From Cellulomonas sp. NS3 (GTDB lineage: Bacteria > Actinomycetota > Actinomycetes > Actinomycetales > Cellulomonadaceae), in assembly GCF_024757985.1 (NCBI RefSeq), contig NZ_CP103289.1:3100001-3164000 (forward strand): a stretch of 64,000 nucleotides of DNA, read 5' to 3'. The notes beneath the pieces are model-generated. The model was not told where the DNA came from. It made no database searches and saw only the letters and a list, made by a program, of their open reading frames with translations. Made by a program: the position numbers and the translations under genes. Below are positions 59,598 through 64,000 of this stretch, in pieces (the stretch's first letter is position 1; each line of letters starts with the position of its first letter).

Positions 59598-59776
59598 CTC
59601 TGCTCGTCGAACTCAGTCACACAAGTCGGGGGCGTGCTCGGTACGGTGGAGCCGCATCACACGGCCGGCGCCCTCGCAGCACGCTGCGGGATGCTCTCGG
59701 TACCTGGTGCACGCACAACCGGCGCGTAACAAACGCGCCGACGTTCAAGAGTACGGAACGCATCTGGCACGGTCAA
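59598..59776 (-). promoter_or_regulatory. rplU promoter and long leader
   Basis: On the minus strand TTGACC (59776-59771) and TACTCT (59753-59748) are spaced by exactly 17 nt, a strong promoter. The transcript should start near 59741, giving a leader of about 143 nt before rplU. A 7-bp hairpin (GGCGCGT/ACGCGCC, 59721-59739, AACAA loop) lies at its very start. An autoregulatory L21 leader as in other bacteria is possible. The divergent hydrolase gene starts only 15 bp beyond the -35 box. Confidence 0.7.
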
Positions 59777-59790
59777 ATGAGGGGGGCGCG

Positions 59791-61056
59791 GTGCACCGCA
59801 GCACGGCCGTCGGAGCAGCTGTCGTCGCCCTCGTCGGGCTCGCGCTCGCCGGGTGCACCCCGGACCGGGAGCCCCGGATCGTGGTCGACGGGGCGACGGA
59901 GCGGTACCTCGACCCGGTGCACCTCACGGTGACCGGCCTGCCGCCCGGCGAGACGGTCGAGGTGCGCTCCGAGGTGCGCTCCGAGCTCACGTGGCGCTCG
60001 TCCGCGACGTACACCGCCGACGAGGACGGACGCGTCGAGCTCGACACCGCCGAGCCCGAGCGGGCGCCGTTCGACGAGCCGGACGGCACCGGGCTGTTCT
60101 GGACCCTCGCCCCCGTCGAGCCCGCGGACGACGCCGCCGCCCGGTCCGACGCGTGGTTCACCCGGGAGCACACGGTGCACCTGACCGCGCACGTGGACGG
60201 CGAGGTCGTCGCGTCCGCCGACCTGCGCCGCGACGACGCCCTCTCCCAGGTCCGCGTCGAGCCCGTCGAGCAGGACGGGATCGTCGGGCGCTGGGCCGTG
60301 CCGACGGCCTGGACGCCCGACCCCGCGCAGCCCGTGCCCGCGGTCCTGGTGTTCGGCGGGTCCGAGGGCGGGATCGCCGCTGCGGAGGAGGACGCCGCGC
60401 TCACCGCGTACCGGGGGTACCCCGCGCTGGCGATCTCGTACTTCGCGGGCCCGGGGCAGCCGGCGACCCTGGACGAGGTGCCCGTCGAGACGTTCCTCCG
60501 CGCGCTCGACTGGCTGCGCGCCCAGCCCGGGGTCGACCCCGAGCGCGTCCTCGCCTACGGCACGTCGCGCGGCGGCGAGATGGCGCTGTGGCTCGCGGCG
60601 CACCGGCCGGACCTCGTGCACGGGGCGATCGCGCCCGTCGGCGCGAACGCGCTCGTGTGCAGCCCCGCGCGCTGCGGGACCGCGTGGACGCTCGGCGGGG
60701 AGCCGCTGCCCCGGCTGCGCGCCGGCGCCCTCTCCGACTACCCGCCGGGTGACGTGCCCGCGGGATCGCCGCTGGTGCCCGTCGAGGACATCCGGGGTCC
60801 GGTCGTGCTCGCGTGCGGCGGCCAGGACTCGCTGTGGCCCTCCTGCACGTACGCGGTGCACGCCTCGACCCGGCTCGAGGCGCTGCGGCCGGGCGACCAC
60901 GCGCTCGTCTACGAGGAGGACGCCGACCACTTCGTGACCGCCTCGCCGCTCGTCCCGGTGGGGCTCGACGACCCGGAGACCGCCCAGGCGACGCACCGCG
61001 CGCGCGTCGCGTTCTCCGCCGCGCTCGACGACGCCCTCCGGCGGTCCGTGCGCTGA
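59791..61056 (+). CDS. Lipoprotein alpha/beta hydrolase, acyl-CoA thioesterase (BAAT)-like
   Basis: A lipoprotein signal (VHRSTAVGAAVVALVGLALAGC in part; lipobox LAGC) starts this 421-residue protein. A BAAT-type Ig-like N-terminal domain follows (LDPVHLTVTGLPPGETVEV, AWFTREHTVHLTAHVDG), then an alpha/beta hydrolase of the BAAT C-terminal family: AVLVFGGSEGGIAAAEEDAA, the nucleophile YGTSRGGEMALWLA (Ser), acid in CGGQDSLWPS and His in DADHFVTASP. Mammalian relatives use thioesters in the cell, but this one is outside the membrane, so its substrate differs. A 12-bp tandem duplication encodes EVRSEVRSE. GTG 59791 has GAGGGGGG upstream. Confidence 0.87.
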   Translation: MHRSTAVGAAVVALVGLALAGCTPDREPRIVVDGATERYLDPVHLTVTGLPPGETVEVRSEVRSELTWRSSATYTADEDGRVELDTAEPERAPFDEPDGTGLFWTLAPVEPADDAAARSDAWFTREHTVHLTAHVDGEVVASADLRRDDALSQVRVEPVEQDGIVGRWAVPTAWTPDPAQPVPAVLVFGGSEGGIAAAEEDAALTAYRGYPALAISYFAGPGQPATLDEVPVETFLRALDWLRAQPGVDPERVLAYGTSRGGEMALWLAAHRPDLVHGAIAPVGANALVCSPARCGTAWTLGGEPLPRLRAGALSDYPPGDVPAGSPLVPVEDIRGPVVLACGGQDSLWPSCTYAVHASTRLEALRPGDHALVYEEDADHFVTASPLVPVGLDDPETAQATHRARVAFSAALDDALRRSVR

Positions 61057-61080
61057 GGCACGGTCCACCGGAGGGCGTCG
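61029..61080. terminator. Long bidirectional hairpin terminator
   Basis: A 13-bp perfect outer stem (61029-61041 with 61068-61080) continues after a mismatch through a 2-bp and a 6-bp inner stem to a 6-nt loop. It covers the last codons of the hydrolase gene and the gap to the convergent rne gene, and can stop both transcripts. Confidence 0.85.
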
Positions 61081-61087
61081 CGAGGGG

Positions 61088-64000
61088 TCAGCGCTCGGCG
61101 GGCTGCGGGGCGTCCGGGCGGTCGGTGTCCTCGGGCGCGTCGGCGGCGGGCGCGTCGGCGGCGAGGGCCTCGGCGACGTCGGGCTCGGCGTCGTCCTGCG
61201 CGGCGTCGTCCTGGGCGGGACCGTCCTGGTCCGCGTCGTCAGCCTCGTCTGCGTCGTCCAGCACGTCGAACATGCTCGGGTCGACCGGGGTCAGCTCGAG
61301 CGTCTCGCCCACCGGCGCCTCGGCGTGGGTGTCCGCGGGTCCGGCTGCTCGGGCGTCGCCGTCCCCGGCAGCGCCCGGCGCAGCCGGCTCAGGAACGTCC
61401 CCCTCGGCGTCGCGAAACGTGGCACCGTCGGCGGCCTCCGGCGACCCGGCGCCAGCGACGTCCGCGGCTTCCCCGGTGGCCTGACCCGCTGCACTGACCG
61501 ACGCGGTCGCCGCAGCGTCCGCGTGGCCGTCCGGCTCGACCGTGACCCGCACGGCTCCCCCGGCGACCGGCGTGCCCGCGCCCGGCGCGTCGTCGTGGTC
61601 GTGCGCGTGCTCGTGGGCGTGCGCCGCGGCCGCGGCGATCGTCGCGAGCGTGGCCTTCACGGCCTCGCGTGCCTCGGGCAGCACGGGCACGGCGGGCAGG
61701 GTCGCGCCGGCGGCACCGGAGTCCTTGCCCCCGCGCTTGCGGCGCGAGCGTTTCGCGTCGGCCTCGGCCGGCGCGGGCGCCTGCTGCGGCTGGTGCTGGT
61801 GCTGCTGCGGGGCGTTCCCCTCGGAGCGCGACGACTTCTCGATCGGGTCGGCGTGCACGATGAACCCGCGGCCGTTGCAGTGCTCGCACGTCTCGCTGAA
61901 CGCCTCGACGAGCCCCTGGCCGACGCGCTTGCGCGTCATCTGCACGAGCCCGAGCGACGTGACCTCGGCGACCTGGTGCTTGGTGCGGTCGCGACCGAGG
62001 CACTCGACGAGGCGGCGGAGCACGAGGTCGCGGTTGAGCTCGAGCACCATGTCGATGAAGTCGATGACGATGATGCCGCCGATGTCGCGCAGCCGGAGCT
62101 GGCGCACGATCTCCTCGGCCGCCTCCAGGTTGTTGCGCGTCACCGTCTCCTCGAGCGTGCCGCCCGAGCCCGTGAACTTGCCGGTGTTGACGTCGACGAC
62201 CGTCATGGCCTCGGTGCGGTCGATCACGAGCGAGCCGCCCGACGGGAGCCAGACCTTGCGGTCCATGCCCTTCGCGAGCTGCTCGTCGACCCGGTGCGCC
62301 GAGAACACGTCGCCCTGCCCGGTCCACCGCGAGACCTTGCTCGCGAGGTCCGGCGCGAGGTCGCCGATGTACCCCGAGATCGTCGACCACGCCTCGTCGC
62401 CCTGCACCACGAGCGAGCTGAAGTCGTCGTTGAAGATGTCGCGCACGACGCGGATCGCGAGGTCCGGCTCGCCCTGCAGCAGCGCGGGCGCCGACGCGGT
62501 CTTCGCCTTCTTCGAGATCGACTCCCACTGGCCCTGCAGGCGCGCGATGTCGGCGCGCAGCTCGTCCTCGCTCGCGCCCTCGGCGGCCGTGCGCACGATC
62601 ACGCCGGCCGACTCGGGGACGATCTCGCGCAGGATCTTCTTGAGGCGGTTGCGCTCGACGTCGGGCAGCTTGCGGCTGATGCCGGTCATGCCGCCACCGG
62701 GCACGTACACGAGGTAGCGGCCCGCGAGCGTGATCTGCGACGTCAGGCGGGCGCCCTTGTGGCCGATCGGGTCCTTCGTGACCTGCACGAGCACCGAGTC
62801 GCCCGACTTGAGGGCCTGCTCGATGCGGCGCGGCTGGCCGCCCTCGAGACCCGCGGCGTCCCAGTTGACCTCGCCGGCGTACAGCACCGCGTTGCGGCCC
62901 TTGCCGACGTCGACGAACGCGGCCTCCATGCTCGGCAGCACGTTCTGCACGCGGCCCAGGTAGACGTTCCCCGCCATCGACAGCTGCGCCTGGCGCGAGA
63001 CGTAGTGCTCGACGAGCACGCCGTCCTCGAGCACGGCGATCTGCGTGCGGCCGTCGCGCTCGCGCACGACCATCGTCCGCTCGACCGACTCGCGCCGGGC
63101 CAGGAACTCCGACTCCGTGACGATCTGCCGGCGGCGGCCCGCGTCCCGGCCCTCACGGCGGCGCTGGCGCTTGGCCTCGAGGCGCGTGGACCCGCGCAGC
63201 GCGGTGACCTCGTCGCTCGGGGCACGCGAGGACCGGCTGCGGCTCGGCGCGGCGACCTCGGGCTCGGCGCCCTCGCCACGACCGCTGCGGCTGCGGCGAC
63301 GACGGCGACGACGGCTCGACCCGCCCTGCTCGTCGGCGTCGCCCTCGACGTCCGCGTCGTCGCCCTCCGTCTCGCCCTCGGGCTCCGGCTCGGCGTCCGC
63401 CTCGGCGGCGCGCGGGGCGTCCTCGTCGTCGGCGGCATCCTCGTCCTCGGCGCTGCGACCACGGCGGCCGCGGCCCCCGCGGCGACGCCGGCGGCGGGGC
63501 CCCTGCTCGTCGGAGTCGTCGCCGTCCACGGCGCGCTGGTCCTGGGCGTCCTCGGCGTCCTCGTCCGGCGCGACGTCGGGCTCGACGTCCACGGGCTCGT
63601 CGGAGTCCGCGGCGAGGTCGTCGAGCGCGCCGGCGAGCAGCACGGTCGGCTCCTCGGCGGGGACGTCGGCCTGGGCTCCACGGCGACCGCGGCGGCGCGA
63701 GGGGCGCGTCGTGGCGGGCTTCTCCTCGACCGGGGCCTCGACCTCGGCGGCGGGCTCCTCGGCGTGCAGCGCGGCCGCGGCCTCCGAGATGGCCTGCGGG
63801 CTCCCGGCGGGCGACTGCGCGCGACGGCGGCGCGGGCGAGCGTCCGGGTCGGGCGCCTGGAAGAGGAGCGCGGTCGTGGCGAGGCGCGCGGGGCCGGTGC
63901 GCGGCTCGACGGGCGGCTTGGCCGCGACCGTGCCCGCGAGCTCGGCGAGGACGTCGAGCGCGGGTGCCGCCGGGGTGCTCGGCGCGCCGGGGGCGGTCTC
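61088..64000 (-). CDS. rne: Ribonuclease E/G, partial (5' end beyond right edge)
   Basis: The frame is open from the window edge for 971 codons to the stop at 61088; the true start is outside. The first about 300 visible residues are a disordered region of acidic stretches and Arg-rich runs ([25 protein letters not shown]), an N-terminal extension typical of actinobacterial RNase E. The catalytic core follows: S1 part (GNVYLGRVQNVLPSMEAAFV), DSVLVQVTKDPIGHKGARL, SLVIDRTEAMTVVDVNTG, DIGGIIVIDFIDM, and the zinc-link CEHCNGRGF. The tail of about 240 residues is again Ala/Asp/Glu-rich with a His-rich spot. It degrades and processes RNA endonucleolytically. Neighbouring rplU-rpmA-obgE confirms the locus. 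Confidence 0.96.
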   Translation of the reverse strand, partial: ETAPGAPSTPAAPALDVLAELAGTVAAKPPVEPRTGPARLATTALLFQAPDPDARPRRRRAQSPAGSPQAISEAAAALHAEEPAAEVEAPVEEKPATTRPSRRRGRRGAQADVPAEEPTVLLAGALDDLAADSDEPVDVEPDVAPDEDAEDAQDQRAVDGDDSDEQGPRRRRRRGGRGRRGRSAEDEDAADDEDAPRAAEADAEPEPEGETEGDDADVEGDADEQGGSSRRRRRRRSRSGRGEGAEPEVAAPSRSRSSRAPSDEVTALRGSTRLEAKRQRRREGRDAGRRRQIVTESEFLARRESVERTMVVRERDGRTQIAVLEDGVLVEHYVSRQAQLSMAGNVYLGRVQNVLPSMEAAFVDVGKGRNAVLYAGEVNWDAAGLEGGQPRRIEQALKSGDSVLVQVTKDPIGHKGARLTSQITLAGRYLVYVPGGGMTGISRKLPDVERNRLKKILREIVPESAGVIVRTAAEGASEDELRADIARLQGQWESISKKAKTASAPALLQGEPDLAIRVVRDIFNDDFSSLVVQGDEAWSTISGYIGDLAPDLASKVSRWTGQGDVFSAHRVDEQLAKGMDRKVWLPSGGSLVIDRTEAMTVVDVNTGKFTGSGGTLEETVTRNNLEAAEEIVRQLRLRDIGGIIVIDFIDMVLELNRDLVLRRLVECLGRDRTKHQVAEVTSLGLVQMTRKRVGQGLVEAFSETCEHCNGRGFIVHADPIEKSSRSEGNAPQQHQHQPQQAPAPAEADAKRSRRKRGGKDSGAAGATLPAVPVLPEAREAVKATLATIAAAAAHAHEHAHDHDDAPGAGTPVAGGAVRVTVEPDGHADAAATASVSAAGQATGEAADVAGAGSPEAADGATFRDAEGDVPEPAAPGAAGDGDARAAGPADTHAEAPVGETLELTPVDPSMFDVLDDADEADDADQDGPAQDDAAQDDAEPDVAEALAADAPAADAPEDTDRPDAPQPAER

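Noticed and set aside
1-64000. CRISPR arrays, rRNA genes, tmRNA, replication origin or intact insertion sequences
   Set aside because: No regularly spaced direct repeats, rRNA blocks, DnaA-box clusters or transposase motifs were seen on either strand.

Overview
The window is very GC-rich, densely coded actinobacterial DNA. Gene order (rne-rplU-rpmA-obgE-proB-proA-nadD-rsfS-phosphatase-tRNA-Ala, and leuS-DegV at the other end), a Xi-class glutathione-S-transferase-like protein in a mycothiol-type lineage and an F420-type oxidoreductase suggest Cellulomonas or a close relative. That placement is inferred from gene content and style, not from any database comparison.

Layout from left to right. 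Positions 1-5.1 kb carry, all on the minus strand, the start of a comEA-like gene cut by the window edge, a DegV fatty-acid-binding protein and leuS. Positions 5.1-12.7 kb hold a fatty acid desaturase, a membrane GGDEF protein, a relic of a HerA-type ATPase, an MFS exporter, and a manganese-type ABC transporter operon that ends in its own MntR-like repressor. A 16-bp perfect palindrome lies at the operon start. Positions 12.7-18.5 kb hold a membrane metallophosphatase, an LLM oxidoreductase, an unusual lipoprotein and the GST-like reductase. Positions 18.5-22.8 kb form a TPP-riboswitch-controlled ykoF-ykoE-ykoD-ykoC operon for uptake of a thiamine precursor, each gene overlapping the next by 4 bp. 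Positions 22.8-35.5 kb are a mixed set: VOC dioxygenase-like, DUF2510, CYTH, SDR, ctaG/DUF2243, two AlkZ-like DNA glycosylase-family genes, a dehalogenase-like hydrolase, a GNAT and an AfsR/BTAD-type regulator.

Positions 35.5-50.4 kb look like accessory DNA, with less extreme codon use, larger gaps and several gene relics. A partner-switching set lies here: a GAF-SpoIIE phosphatase, a STAS antagonist and an RsbW-like kinase, together with a diacylglycerol kinase-like gene, a relic of a second RsbW-like gene, and a four-helix membrane protein. Two kinds of repeat sit around it: a 28-nt hairpin whose stem covaries between its two copies (35.57 and 42.01 kb), and a 73-bp element (38.32 and 39.37 kb). 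Next come an amidohydrolase, DUF6518, a hydrolase-MerR operon, and a large secreted or injected-effector-like gene with a C-terminal nuclease-like domain, broken by a frameshift. VOC, HxlR and RidA genes and a truncated P-loop kinase follow.

Positions 50.4-64 kb are a conserved housekeeping block on the minus strand: tRNA-Ala(GGC), a phosphatase, rsfS, a proline-rich membrane protein, nadD, a 50-aa membrane protein, proA, a GNAT, proB, obgE, rpmA, rplU and the rne/rng gene, which runs off the right edge. One divergent lipoprotein hydrolase lies between rplU and rne. In many actinobacteria the phosphatase/tRNA-Ala side and the leuS side of this block lie close together, so the 45 kb between them may be a variable insertion region.
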